A DNA stretch of 64,000 nt from positions 50,777 through 114,776 of the forward strand of contig JAVTVY010025216.1 of the NCBI GenBank assembly GCA_036873755.1, written 5' to 3'. The DNA comes from Hanleya hanleyi (taxonomy: Eukaryota > Mollusca > Polyplacophora > Lepidopleurida > Hanleyidae). Every line of letters starts with the position of its first letter. The first letter of the stretch is position 1. Under the pieces are notes generated by a model. It did no database searches. It saw only the letters and a program-made list of their open reading frames with translations, and was not told the origin of the DNA. The translations under genes were made by a program, and so were the position numbers. Positions 13,301 through 24,694 of the stretch are shown here, piece after piece.

Positions 13301-16300
13301 ATGGGGATTTCTTGTAAAACATGATGCGGAATGTTTCGGTTCAGTTAGCCCAGTCCGAATAAACATCTCACCAGTGAACTGTCCAACATTGTGCCATAGT
13401 TCAGTTCTTTTCTGATAGCCCAATAACTTCAGTTTAATACAGTCAACTCATAAACATTGTGTTGGATTCGGTGACGTCACATGGGGGCATTTTCCTCTAC
13501 AGGAAAGCCTGTAGTACCGGATAGTTAAAACTTAACACACTGCACAGCGCATAAGTTGAACTGATTTACTCTATCTTTAAATTGTGAAATTTCATCTCAA
13601 ATTATTTTTTTTTAGGAAAACTCGACTGACATACGACATGAGGACCTTTCTTTACAACAATTATCCTCAGCAGCCCACTGCTTGTTATCACTCCCATTGA
13701 ATATGAGACAATACGTGGAAAACAAGTTTTCGGATGTAGGTTCTTTGTACGCACATATACACACTTGGTTTGGTTTGGTTGCTATTGCTCACGGTATACC
13801 CGGACAGCGCTGTTTACCGTTCCGAGGGAAAATGTGTAAGGTTATCCTACTACCAGCCCTTGTAACGAATAGGATTATATCGAACTATCGATAAATTTGA
13901 ACGTTAAATACTCGACAATATGTAAACAATTATGAACTCGTGTATTTATTGGTTTCCCGAAACATGCGAACTTCATAATGTCCATATATATTATGAACGT
14001 TTTTTGTTAACATAAACAACTGTCGGACTGAAATAAGTTATATGGATTTTCCACGTCTATATTAAAACTAGATCATGCCAGATGTAGGTATAAGTGTGTC
14101 ATAGCACCGTAGTAAAGAAATAATTCGAACGTTCCCATATACGTTTCGTATATAAAATCTGTAAGGGTGAAAACTAATGTCTTGGTGTTGAGGCCTCATC
14201 AGCCAGCCAAGATTGAAACGTGTTAATATTGAAATCGATGAGTAGTTCATTCTAATTGTAGATTAGTTTGTCGTGATGAATCATACTGACTATATGAATA
14301 GCATGTGTTTGGTTTGAAATCCATTCAGTTCATAGAGAACAGTTTTCGGTACAAACATATAAGCTGTTAATACGGTAATGTTTCATCAATAGTCCTTATC
14401 ATATTTTCTAGACAAACCTGTCCGTGGGTAATCTACACTTTTCACGTTGAGCCAATATTGAACGTACAGAATGAATTTACAAAAAATTACCCAAAGTGTC
14501 TAAGATGTATAGGAACTCAAGCCAAGTTATTTTCAAGCAGTGAAATATACATAACTTTGTTATACTGAAACTGCCAAACACGTCTGCTGACACCGAGATG
14601 ACAAGGTATTATGACTGCAGCAATATTCGAATTGGTGTATAGACGAATGAAATCTGTCAGCGATTGGTTGACAGACTGGAAGTTTGGAAAAAATATGTCA
14701 TGGAGACATGATGGACTTTAACAAACCTGTTGGGAAAACCCGTGCCGTATCGAAATAACCGATGAAATTGTGACGAAATAACTGTGACTTTCCGGAGCCG
14801 GTGACTTCACGGGTTGCAGTTCACATTGACTATAGGTTATACTTGAACACATGTATAGTGCAAGTGGATATCATAAAGCATATACAACTGTATTAAACAG
14901 TAAATTATGTGGACATAACTAACAAGACACGGTCAAAACACCATCAGCTTGGAAACGAGGGGATATTTCAGTACCGTGTCCGCTCTAGAGACTTAAAGGG
15001 GTTGTTTTTTCTTGTATTAAAATGTTGTCTCCCGAAAACCTGGTATGTACACTTATATGTATAATAGTAACACTATCATGGTGATCTCCACAAACAAACG
15101 TACTCACAGAGGGCTGGTATGATTTAGGCCTATTAAATAAATATTTTAGTTACTGGAATACTTACAATATTTTTTCACGCAATGTTCACATAATGGTGCT
15201 CGCTTGTACAAGACTTGCTGCATAACTTATTTGTGCGTTTTCAACTTAATACACGTGGATAGCATTAACGAGTTATGAGATGCCCCACAAGCTAGTAGAC
15301 GAACATAGCCGTATTATTAAGATATGATAATTAAACAGCACGAGTAGATCTTAATAGCAAAAATATTCCTCTCAAGGTCTTGTTGATCCATTGTACATGA
15401 AGACACGTTTGAAACAACCTATTTGACGTGCACGATCTCTGTCTCGTAACTTTTGTCTAATTCCGCTTAATGCTGTGGTGTGAATAGCATGTACTTCTCT
15501 GGCCCTATTAACAACCACGATTATTGTGTGAGATATATACTCTGGAAAACTTATGATGAAGAATGATGGTCAGTTATTATATGTAAAGAACACCATGGTG
15601 TTTTTCCGACATCAATGAAACATGCTCTCTGACAAAACATATTCTTGTATTTAAATTTCTTTATTTCATACACATTTAGAATTGGTGCGAACTTTCATAC
15701 GGAATAGGTCGATTATGGACTCGAACATTCTTGAATGACCAAGGCTGAACATTGAATGTCGGATCTGACGCCATGCCGATATACGTATTTGTAACCGGTC
15801 GGCGGATATTGTACATCCAAACTTAACGTTTGTTGTTTTCTCGATAAGTACCATATACTCGTTTAACATGTTCAACAAGTGCATGAACTGTTAAGATATT
15901 AATTTTGCTCAGTAAACACGTTGTTTGTTCCTTTTTTTCATTATCCCTCTCTCGCTGTGACGGGCTGGGCCTAATATCTTATATTCACTTCTCGCGAGTA
16001 CAATGTGACGGCAAATACACGTCAACTGCGCTAATACCTTACTGCGGCAATGAGACATGTATCCACCTAAAACAAAAATTGAAAATTACAACTATCGCCA
16101 TGTTTGTTCAATACACCGGGAAAGAAGAACCAACGTTTAAATTAGCGTCCCTGTATGCTAGTCTAGATTCGCGATACCCACGCTAAACTGTTCGTGCTGT
16201 AAACTGAATAGTCTCTGGTACAATGGCCGCACTACAATGTGAGCGCTTGGACCTCTTATATATGTGGATCATCGTTTTGGATTTGTAACTTCTGCCATTC

Positions 16301-17366
16301 CTCGTACAGTCATCGACGACACCGTGTTTAACGTATCACGAAAACAACGTATATGCGTTCTACAGCCCCGTCTGTCAGTGTTGTATGCAGGTGAAGGCCC
16401 ATGTTCATGACTAAAACATCAATATGTACATTATCTGTTGTTGTTGTTCTCGTCTTTCATGTCTGTTGATCTGTTACACGACTCGAGGAACCGAGTCTTA
16501 ACTCGTCGAATTCGAGCTCTATAGATTAGTCCCCCTACCCTCAGCCCTTTAACGCAATACCTTACCTACCAGTTCGCTGCAGAATGGGCAAGTATACCGT
16601 AATAAGGTATGGGGCTCGGTTGGCTAGTCTGTTTTCGGCATTTTAACATACTGACGGTATTTAGTGCGATAGAAAGTCTCCTGCACGCACAGGGAACGAA
16701 TTTGGTGTAGTTTATGCCATAATTCCTTGAAAGTATCTGCCTCTAATCAAACCGATGTTGTAGCAGCCCAGCCACACATTACCTTATTCAGCATCATCTC
16801 CCGTTTATTAAGCGTTAGCTTCTCATAGGTAACAAATAACCCAGAAGCCCTGATACTGGCGGTGGTATAATGGGTTCGATTTATTAGTCTCTTCTCCGTA
16901 TTTTAACATACTGACGATATTTAGTCCGACAGTAAGAAATAGATTCTCACACACCCAGGGAACAAATTTTGCGTAGTGGGCAGAATTGGCTCTAATCAAG
17001 ACAATGTTGTTTAGTACCTCTCTACCGCTTATTTCATAGGTATAGCTTGTCGTCGATAACAACTCACCCAGAAATGATGTTGTCGGTGGTATATTCAAAC
17101 GTTCGTTGTAAGGTATTCATTAGTCAAAGTCCCATAAACTTAGCCCTTGCCATTCGCGAGATATCGGCTATTTCCGGTTTTGTTTCTGATTGACCTACTT
17201 CATTCGTGAAAACACTCTTATTCTTAACCCTCGGGAAATTCCCTCGTCACTCTGACGTCATTCTGCAGACTAAGTCATAGGGGTCAAAGGTCACGTGTGG
17301 AGGGAAATTAGGCTCCCATGTTAAAGGGATAGGCGGTTATCTGGCGGTTAGACCCGATATACTACT
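10345..17366 (-). repeat. Right arm of the foldback element
   Basis: Reverse-complement copy of 2925-9920. A visible difference is a homopolymer of 13 G at about 11525-11537, where the left arm has 5 C, along with scattered substitutions such as those near 10650 and 12125. Confidence 0.85.
16235..16265 (-). promoter_or_regulatory. Candidate TATA promoter in right arm (mirror copy)
   Basis: Mirror image of the TATATAAGAG box and initiator-like sequence at 4028, directed leftwards towards the spacer. Confidence 0.3.
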
Positions 17367-17372
17367 TGCGTG
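17367..17372 (+). repeat. Right 6-bp target-site duplication (TGCGTG)
   Basis: TGCGTG directly follows the terminal ACTACT of the right arm and matches the hexamer at 2919-2924. From here to 17826 the intron is AT-rich with no other feature seen. Confidence 0.7.
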
Positions 17373-17826
17373 GCTTACATGAAATAGGTTCTCACACATT
17401 TAGAGACCATTCACAAAACTCGATAGCAAAACTTCATAGGCAAATTCAAAATTAACGCCTACTTATCTAATTAATTATTTTCGCCGATTGGTATTTTTGT
17501 CTAAAACTGTTCGAACTATATTGATTTTATCCACCGTTGCCGTCAATTTTTTTTAATTGAACAGGTTATGTACACACTATTATTAACTGTTTTATACAAC
17601 GATCATCATAATTAATTGGAAGAGCAATCAAGTATACCGTATAACGAAAGAACCGTTTCATAGCGTTCGAAAGAATCGAGGCTCTCTCCCAAATACCGAA
17701 TACTACCATTTGACAGAGAGAAGAACAATTTAGCGCATTAATAAGAAGCGAGAATATACTTGAACGTACTGGACTGAAAGACTTATTTAATTAACTAATA
17801 ATTTTTTTAGGAACGTTTTGGCTTAC

Positions 17827-18246
17827 CTATAACAATTACGTTTCCGTAGGAAGCTGGAAACGACACATCCATTCGGCGATTACCTTGGCTCTTTACCTCT
17901 GGGCAGAGGATTATTGTACCTTGTCCGCTTGCCGTAGCAATTGTGCGATAAATCACATTATCGTACTTTTCAGAAGAAAAAGGCAGGATCCAAATATCGT
18001 CTATAGAACTCGGATGTCTCGTGTCCGTATAATCTGACCTGTATTTTTTCAAGTTGTTAACCAGAAGCGAATCGATTTCAGCGGCCGTTCCCTCAGGGTG
18101 AAAAAAATTTGAATTTTCGCATCTGACGGGAACAGAGAACCATTGCCCACCTCGAAAGGCAATTATATTCACCAGCGTGCTGTCATATTCCGCTCGTAAT
18201 CCACGTGGAACGGTGTCTGAGGCGAGATCATCTGAATTTAAGCCGA
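17827..18246 (-). CDS. Exon of S8 gene: N-terminal and middle part of a degenerate S8 domain
   Basis: The 420-bp class 1-1 exon starts after ACTTTTCTTCGCAG and ends at ATAG|GTAAGC. Its last third tracks the S8 domain of the 30.6-kb exon: DDIWILPFS against VDIISISIT, VIYRTIATASGQGTIILC against AVYSALADGKIIVC, and FPASYGNVIVIG against YPARMGNVICVG. Catalytic positions are gone: the Asp motif ILDTG aligns with IIAFRGG, and NGHGTT aligns with HPEGTA, so the expected His is Glu. The oxyanion Asn region reads LCPEVKSQGN. No stop or frameshift interrupts it, so it looks like a maintained pseudoprotease rather than a dead copy, though purifying selection is not shown. Confidence 0.65.
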
Positions 18247-18504
18247 CTGCGAAGAAAAGTCTATCCGTTAATAAAAGTCAACATTTTATATCAAGTTTTA
18301 ACGAAGACTACGGGTATCCGATCGGTTATCGTACACTTTTCAACAGTTTATCTGGAATGTGTGAACGGGTGTTTTTGAGCGTTATGAAGAGTGACACGAT
18401 ACATGCTGAGATCATAGCGTTCTTTTTGCAGGCATTTCGCTGATGATGGGATTCGAAACATGTAAAGGATTTATGGAGTGTATCCCTCGGGAATTCGCCC
18501 GTTT

Positions 18505-18684
18505 AGAAAATGACGTCACCAAGCGGCTATCTTGGATTTTTTTTGAGCTTGACCCAAGGGTATAATGTGTTGAGTTTCAGCTCCCTAGCTCAAGGGGTAC
18601 GAAAAATAATTAAGAGGGGGGGGGAGGCGGAAATGGCCCCTCCCCAGGCCTGAACAGGTCACACGAAGCCCAGGCCAGATAGGG
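18505..18684 (-). mobile_element. Truncated TTAA-type (piggyBac-like) MITE
   Basis: It ends in CAGGCCAGATAGGG followed by TTAA at 18685-18688, the inverted form of the end seen at 56634 and 61399. It shares the internal CCCTAGCTCAAGGGGTA block. The other end is missing. Confidence 0.6.
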
Positions 18685-18688
18685 TTAA

Positions 18689-19164
18689 TTCACTTGCTAT
18701 CCGCGTTGCATGGATAGTTTGTTTGGCATGTTAATTTTCATTTGCCAGCCCAATAAGTGCGCGTGAGATACGTGTCCGATAACCGAGAGAATATCCGTTT
18801 TCTTCGTAGAACAGTTTGCTTCATTTGATTAAATCTAAGACAATCATCATCGGTGTTCACGACATTTTAAACTCTCGTTGGATTAGATATGGGAGTATAT
18901 TAATCCACCAGATAATCTCAAACGAAGGTTGCTACCTATGCTCTACTCTTTCTTTCAAAACGAACTGTGCCTACACTGTCAGAAAATATTTGTAGCACTT
19001 ATTGAACGCGTAAAAGCGTTCATCCCTGACTAATTTTAGCGGTTGCTGGAATAAGTTGAAATAATGATGTGGAATTAATCAACTGGTCCATTTTGAACAA
19101 TAATGAAAAGAAAAAGGTACCAAGAATTCCACAACGCTAAGTATCTCAACAATCGAAATATGGG
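18689..19164. other. Intron sequence, nothing identified
   Basis: Between the truncated MITE and the GAACAC cluster I see no ORF of interest, no repeat shared within the window and no regulatory motif. Confidence 0.4.
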
Positions 19165-19660
19165 GTTGGACGGCACTGAACACTAACGTTCATATTGATG
19201 TCCAAATCAGGACACCGTATCGTGTTAAAAACTGAACACTTAACGTTCATATCCGAACACTAGAGAACAGGTATGAACACGCGTGTTCAGAAATGATCAT
19301 CATGTTTGAACACCAATGTTCACAAATGAACACATATTCTGTAACACTTTTGGAACACTAGCGTCCGCATGAACATGTAAAAGTGTTCTATTATGCGTAA
19401 AAGTGTTCAAAAGTGCACACTTCAGAATGAACACTAATTTTTCAGAGTTCCAATATTCAGCACTCGGTGATATTGTGGACAACCTATTTCGTTGTGTTTA
19501 TTGAGGACGATCTATTTGATGAGCTTGATAACACTTCAGTGACATATTTTAAGTAAATCTCTTTGCATACTAGTTTTTGTACTTGAACACTTTTACATGT
19601 TTGAAAGGTGTTACAAACTAGTGTGCAATTGAGTGTTCAGGATTTGCACACTTTTATTGA
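19165..19660. repeat. Cluster of GAACAC/GTGTTC motifs
   Basis: More than a dozen GAACAC or GTGTTC hexamers occur within about 500 bp, many in imperfect palindromes such as GAACACTAACGTTC. One perfect palindrome, TGAACACGCGTGTTCA, is at about 19275. The spacing is irregular, so it may be a decayed short-unit repeat. The half-site resembles nuclear hormone receptor elements of the AGAACA type, but no function is shown. It lies inside an intron. Confidence 0.5.
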
Positions 19661-19937
19661 CAGTGTATTCAACGGAAATTTAGTCCCAAAATTTGACTTA
19701 CTGTAAGGACACTTACAATCATTAATAGTACGATAAAACCCGTTTTCGGTTGATCGAATCCCAGGACGGCGCACTTTCTACGTGGGAGTCGACTCGAGAA
19801 AAGTATCGGATTTTAAAATATTGGTTGAATATAAGCAGGTTAGGGTTACCTTTCCAGACAAGTGTGTTTTGCGCGAATATTCAAACTTATGGATTTTTAT
19901 CCCTTTTTTGCAAAAAAATATCCGTGTAATGCTGGTT

Positions 19938-20095
19938 TGATGGATAAGAATTTCCTGATGATTAGTGTCCCTTTTCATATTCTTTTCTATTGCATCTAAG
20001 GACGGGCACTTCTCCCCAATGCGGAGAAAAGTGTCCTATATAGCTGGGTTAGAAGATAGGAATGGGACACCCTTAGCCACTAAATATTCTTAATG
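19938..20095 (+). repeat. Dispersed repeat, copy 1 (mate at 27551)
   Basis: GATTAGTGT.CCTTTTCATAT.CTTTTCTATT and AAGGACGG.CACTT.TCCCC are shared with 27551-27703 in the same order and orientation. Both copies lie in introns of the S8 gene. Confidence 0.6.
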
Positions 20096-20099
20096 TGGG

Positions 20100-21867
20100 A
20101 CACCCTTAGCCACTTAAATAACACGTTAAAAATTATTCATGAAGTTTCCATGTTTTCTCATGTGCAGAAAATGCACCGGGAAGTTAGCAGAACTTGAGCG
20201 ATTGATTTGTTTTTTAAATAAATTGATGCAAAATCCTAAGCGATAATTCGTCAATATTTTCTTTTCTCAGAGAGGCATATATATGTTAGTGTTATATTCC
20301 AAATATATATTTCACGGTAATAATATCATATACTGATACATCGAACTGTGACGATTGCCCTTAACCTGATAAAGATCAAGGCGGGATATATTGGTGTTGG
20401 GACTGCGCAAATGAACTATTCCTCAATATAACTTTAGTTTATTTAAGACGCATGTGATCGAGAATCACACAATACACATTTATGAATAAAAAGACACCTT
20501 CCTAGCTCTCATCATGTTGGATTGTGCAGATAATGCGTTATAATTTGGATACCAAGAGACACACAATATCCTCAATAAGGTTGGATTGATAAATATTGTA
20601 TTTCCTTATGCGTTGGATAGTTTTTTGTGAGTTTTTACCATTTTTTTTTATTATGTTCGTCTCTACCATGGGCGATAGACGAGGCTGAATGATTTCATCG
20701 CATTTCTTATCTCTTTCTTCTGCACACAGGAGAGTTCTTTCGTGAGAGCCTGGAAATGGGGTTACGCGTAGGGCTTAGACCACTGAAAAAATAGTCCCGA
20801 TCTGTTAATCCCTTTAGGCAACCTCTGCCAGCGAAGTGAATAGCTTATCATTTTTCCTGTCTCTGTTGCGGCGAATAATTTGAAGGCTAGTGGTAGTTGT
20901 TTGGAGTATGATATGTGTTAAGTTTAGCTACGAGTTTGATTTTAACTCGGGGTCTTATAAGGTGTTGCTCAGAGGGACTGTTTACCTGTCCGTGTAGGCT
21001 ACGGCTTTCTCAAAGCAGAAAAATTCCACAAAACGTCATTTATACGAGCTCGTGTAACTCAAAATCTAGACGGGCAATCTCCACCAAAATGTTTGTCAGG
21101 TTATAGCAGTTGAATTAAAGTACTTCTTGTCGAAATATGGACGTCTAGACTTATTTAGAGAATCGACGAGATGCAATTACGTTAACATTGCCGCCAATGT
21201 AAATCTGTTAGTGGACTATGCCCTCCGCCTGGGCCTAACCTGAGGTATTGGAATACTTTCCAGAGGTGTTTTCTCTGCATTGTTAGATAAAGTTAAAATT
21301 TGAAATCGAATCAGCTTGGTTGGCTGTGGGAAGAATTGTAATCCATCTCTTTGCTTATATTTATCGTATTATCTTTGATGCTGTTGAATAATATGTAGCT
21401 GCGTTATTTGAAAACCGAAAAGACAACTCGCGATTACGCTTAAATCAAACTTTGCTCCGAGGTGGAGTATTTTTATCGTTGTCTTGGTGTTTGGCAAATA
21501 GGCAATACTTGTCCGGTTAGCAGGTTAGGAATATCGAATCATTACGAATGCGCATTGTTGACAGTTTTCACTGACTGACATGCTCTTTATCCGAGGCCAG
21601 CCATTGGCAATAATAGCCTTTTTCGCATTTCATCCTGACGGCATAAAGCGGTGCATCAATTAGTTTTGTTACCTATATCCCGCATTTAAGCTGCAGCTAA
21701 TACACGGCGAGAGAAAATTAGGCTACAATCTCTGTTGAAAAATTCTGTACCTTCAGATCATATTTCACGTTCATTCACAAATGTTGCGTGGATCAGAAAC
21801 GAATTCTCAAAAATAAAAATACTCAATGTTCTCGTTAATTTAGGAAAGAGGATAGCGACCCACTTAC
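20100..21867. other. Intron sequence without identified features
   Basis: AT-rich. No in-frame class 1-1 exon, repeat mate or transposon end was recognised. Confidence 0.35.
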
Positions 21868-22059
21868 CTATGATCTTAGCGCATACGATTGTTTTTGCGA
21901 TGAACCGTTCTGATGCTACAATATCTGATGCTACGCTCTGATGCGTCCGTTCATACAGTACGGCAATATGGTGAAAAGATTCTGCACTTCGAGGTAAAAG
22001 CGCGAAATTTAACATGATGATAGGCAGTAAATTTCTGATCAAAAGCGAATTAGGATCCA
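21868..22059 (-). CDS. Candidate exon of S8 gene (helical segment)
   Basis: The 192-bp stretch is open throughout, starts after GTAAAATTCTAG and ends at ATAG|GTAAGT, a strong donor. It is class 1-1, like the other exons of this gene. The 64 residues look alpha-helical (LLIRNLLPIIMLNF, then SAESFHHIAVLYERTHQSV). A relic of a similar segment lies just upstream at about 22.4-22.5 kb (LIAETLQHIAQLFKQI). By position it would lead into the pseudo-S8 domain, where the active copy has its N-terminal helix. No family is recognised. Confidence 0.45.
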
Positions 22060-22401
22060 CTAGAATTTTACGCAAGATAACACACATTGTATTCATAAAT
22101 CAGGAGGTCAGTTGGGATCCTCAGATATTTTCTTTACCCGTCAGGCTAGGGGAATGTAACTTTTCATCGTATATCTTGGACTCAAGTGCTATCAGAAAAT
22201 GTAAAAATCAATATGACCGCCTTAATGACGTCAAAATAACATCCTATTAAAAAAAGGAAAGTTTTTTGTATTTATGCTATTTTCGCCGACACAAAATACA
22301 TAATAATTTAGAAAACATTTATCAGATGCGATCGAAAATTATTTTGGATACTTTATGCGTAAAAAGGGCGTTTGTTTCTAGAAAAAATACGAAAACGCAC
22401 A

Positions 22402-22525
22402 CTCTCATGGCCTTCATTTTGGATGCACTCATGATCTGCTTGAAGAGTTGGGCAATATGCTGTAAAGTTTCAGCTATCAATTCCTTTTAATCCTCAGACA
22501 AGTTTGGCAATATCTGAAGAGCAGT
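22402..22525 (-). pseudogene. Relic exon similar to the 21.9-kb exon
   Basis: The minus-strand reading LPNLSED, a TAA stop, then KELIAETLQHIAQLFKQI resembles SAESFHHIAVLY of the neighbouring exon. The in-frame stop and the lack of a clean donor suggest a dead duplicate. Confidence 0.28.
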
Positions 22526-23910
22526 CTTAGGTATACAGCGAACAAAGGTTTGAACTTATTCATCTACATGTAGTTATAGGTCAGAAGTCTATCGAAAATA
22601 AGTCCCCGTGATCCATATTACGATTATTACATCCAAAAAGGGGAAAAACTGAAGCGACATGTTTTCCGTCTGAGCTATAACTAGATGAATACATCGTTTA
22701 TAAATGGCCCCTGTACCTAACACGGTTCTACAGATATTGCAATAACAGTTGGTGACCGTACATGACAATGACAATACCCGCAGATCAAGCAACACGAAAA
22801 AATTCAACATGGAAGCCATAGAGTTGCGTTTCCTTAACACACAGAAAAAAATATTTTAATACACATAAGATACTCATTTCCTGGGTTATTATGTAGCTTT
22901 TCGGAGAAAATAGCATAAATAAATTAAAATATGAAAAATCTGACTGAAAAGTCGACCAAAACAATACATTTTATAATATGTCACTGTGACATTATCGAGG
23001 CAGCCATCTTGTAATTTCCACATTTTCGGAATGCGCGTTAACAAAAAATATATGAAGAAGGAAAAATATCGAGTTGTCCCCAAATGACCCCAAATTTCAA
23101 AATTACAATGTCAGTCATCTCGGATTTGGCGGCCATCATGTATTTGGTGGTCGTCTTGGAATTATTTCAAGTACTTTAATATTACTTATATTTGACTGAT
23201 TTTTACATTACTCTTCTGGGTTTTAGGACCAAATTAATAGTTGATGCATTAACAGTGCCGTGCGAAATCGCTCTCAGAAATAATTAAAATGTTACCACTG
23301 TTTGATAAATAATTAAAATATAAAATATATACATAGTTGTCTGATATCACAGATCACGCTGCTTGGTGAGCGAAAGCTCTCATTCCAAAACATAACACTA
23401 CAATGATATTTACAACGGCTAGTAATAAGGTAACTCAATCTTGTGACACTATAAATGGAAGAAATTAAGTTACATGCTTTCACTTCAAACTGTGAATGCA
23501 GAACTCTCCCAGATTTGTGCACCATATTGCTGTACAAATAACGGGCAGGTTAACAATGAATCCTAATGGCGGTTTGTATTAAAAATATATTACCATTAGC
23601 AACGCGTGTTCACGCGTGAGATTTTGCGGTATATGTCGTCAATAATTTCATTTATTTTCTCGGCCATTTGATACAAACAAATATTTTAGACAGTAAACAT
23701 AGTAAACGAAATATCAATGCAATAACTTGGAGTCCAAGTCATCCAATTCTTTAATGAACGACGGCTCATTTATAAATGACGGACTAGACGCTTGTAATAC
23801 CATAATGGCGGGTTGGATGGAACAGGTATGAAAACAAACGAACAGATATAGAGTTTCCGAATACATCATTTTTACCAACAGGGCCAGATACAACAGCTCA
23901 ATTAACTTAC
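22526..23910. other. Intron sequence
   Basis: AT-rich. A stretch around 23.1 kb with GGCGGCCATCATG/GTCGTCTTGGA motifs resembles short transposon-derived sequence, but no ends were found. Confidence 0.35.
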
Positions 23911-24069
23911 CTTGACGACTCATTGGGAGTATTTCATTAACCAAATTACGGAAGTGGGTCTCGGTGAACGTCTTCAGCATTTTGGGGTAATCCAGACATC
24001 CATACCCGCTGTCTTGGTCATGGACCTCGGGGTGTGAACACATGGACCGCAGGAGTATCTTCATCACCA
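23911..24069 (-). CDS. Candidate exon of S8 gene (post-S8 extension)
   Basis: The 159-bp class 1-1 exon starts after GTATCTAATCCAG and ends at CAAG|GTAAGT, a near-consensus donor. Its 53 residues contain VVMKILLRSMC, then SGYGCLDYPKML and THFRNLVNEIL. The pattern (VMxxIL, a loop, then YGxLxP/Y) recurs in the exon at 166-1, which follows the second S8-like domain. That repeat supports a tandem duplication of an S8-plus-extension unit. The function of the extension is unknown to me. Confidence 0.52.
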
Positions 24070-24694
24070 CTGGATTAGATACCTTCCTTCGAAAATCTTG
24101 GCCACCTGATCATGACAGAATGCACACATCGTCAAAGTTTGTTCAAAGAAACATATTAGCCACTTGTACCACTGTACTGATAAGGTGTTATGACTTTATA
24201 TTACTCACCGCCACTTGTAATAGCGAATTCTTAACATTAATAAAACAAAGACAAGACATATATAATAGCTGCATATACAGGTGGACAAGGTTCTCTGCCT
24301 CTGTAAAGGTAGGGCGTAACGTAATGTTTCAAACTAATATTCCAGTATTGTCAGAATTACAAAAGAAAGAATAAACAATCCCGCTCGGGTCGCAAGGGTC
24401 GTTTTGGCTCAATAAATCAGTTCACATAACGAATTCAGCAAAATCCTCTTGAGGCACATACAGACATATCCATCCGCATTAAATGGTAGTAAAAAGTAAA
24501 TTATCATCTATCTAATTTGCATAATAATAGGCCAAACACCCTTCTCGCTGTTTAAACAACATTGACTGGTTCTTCACATGGCAAATTAATTTTACAACAT
24601 GAAACAATACATAAATCAATGCACCTGAAACTTTGATGCACTGGTTAAGAACGAATCAAAAGTTATTGAACAAAAACGACATTTTTACCCCTCA

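Larger units (their letters stand above)
2925..17366. mobile_element. Giant foldback (long-TIR) element, 14.4 kb
   Basis: Both ends read AGTAGTATATCGGGTCTAAC inward, and the whole element is flanked by TGCGTG on each side. Two arms of about 7.0 kb are inverted copies of high but imperfect identity (scattered SNPs and small indels) around a spacer of about 424 bp. The arms hold only short ORFs; no transposase, integrase or polymerase motif was recognised. Six-bp duplications plus long TIRs are known for Maverick/Polinton elements, and Dada elements make 6-7 bp duplications. Assignment to either is inference, since nothing coding supports it. The element sits in the intron between the two exons of the pseudo-S8 domain. 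It is probably non-autonomous. Confidence 0.82.

Noticed and set aside
2925..17366. Reading the palindrome as an inverted gene duplication
   Set aside because: Exact shared ends and a 6-bp flanking duplication fit element insertion better, and no gene was found in the arms.
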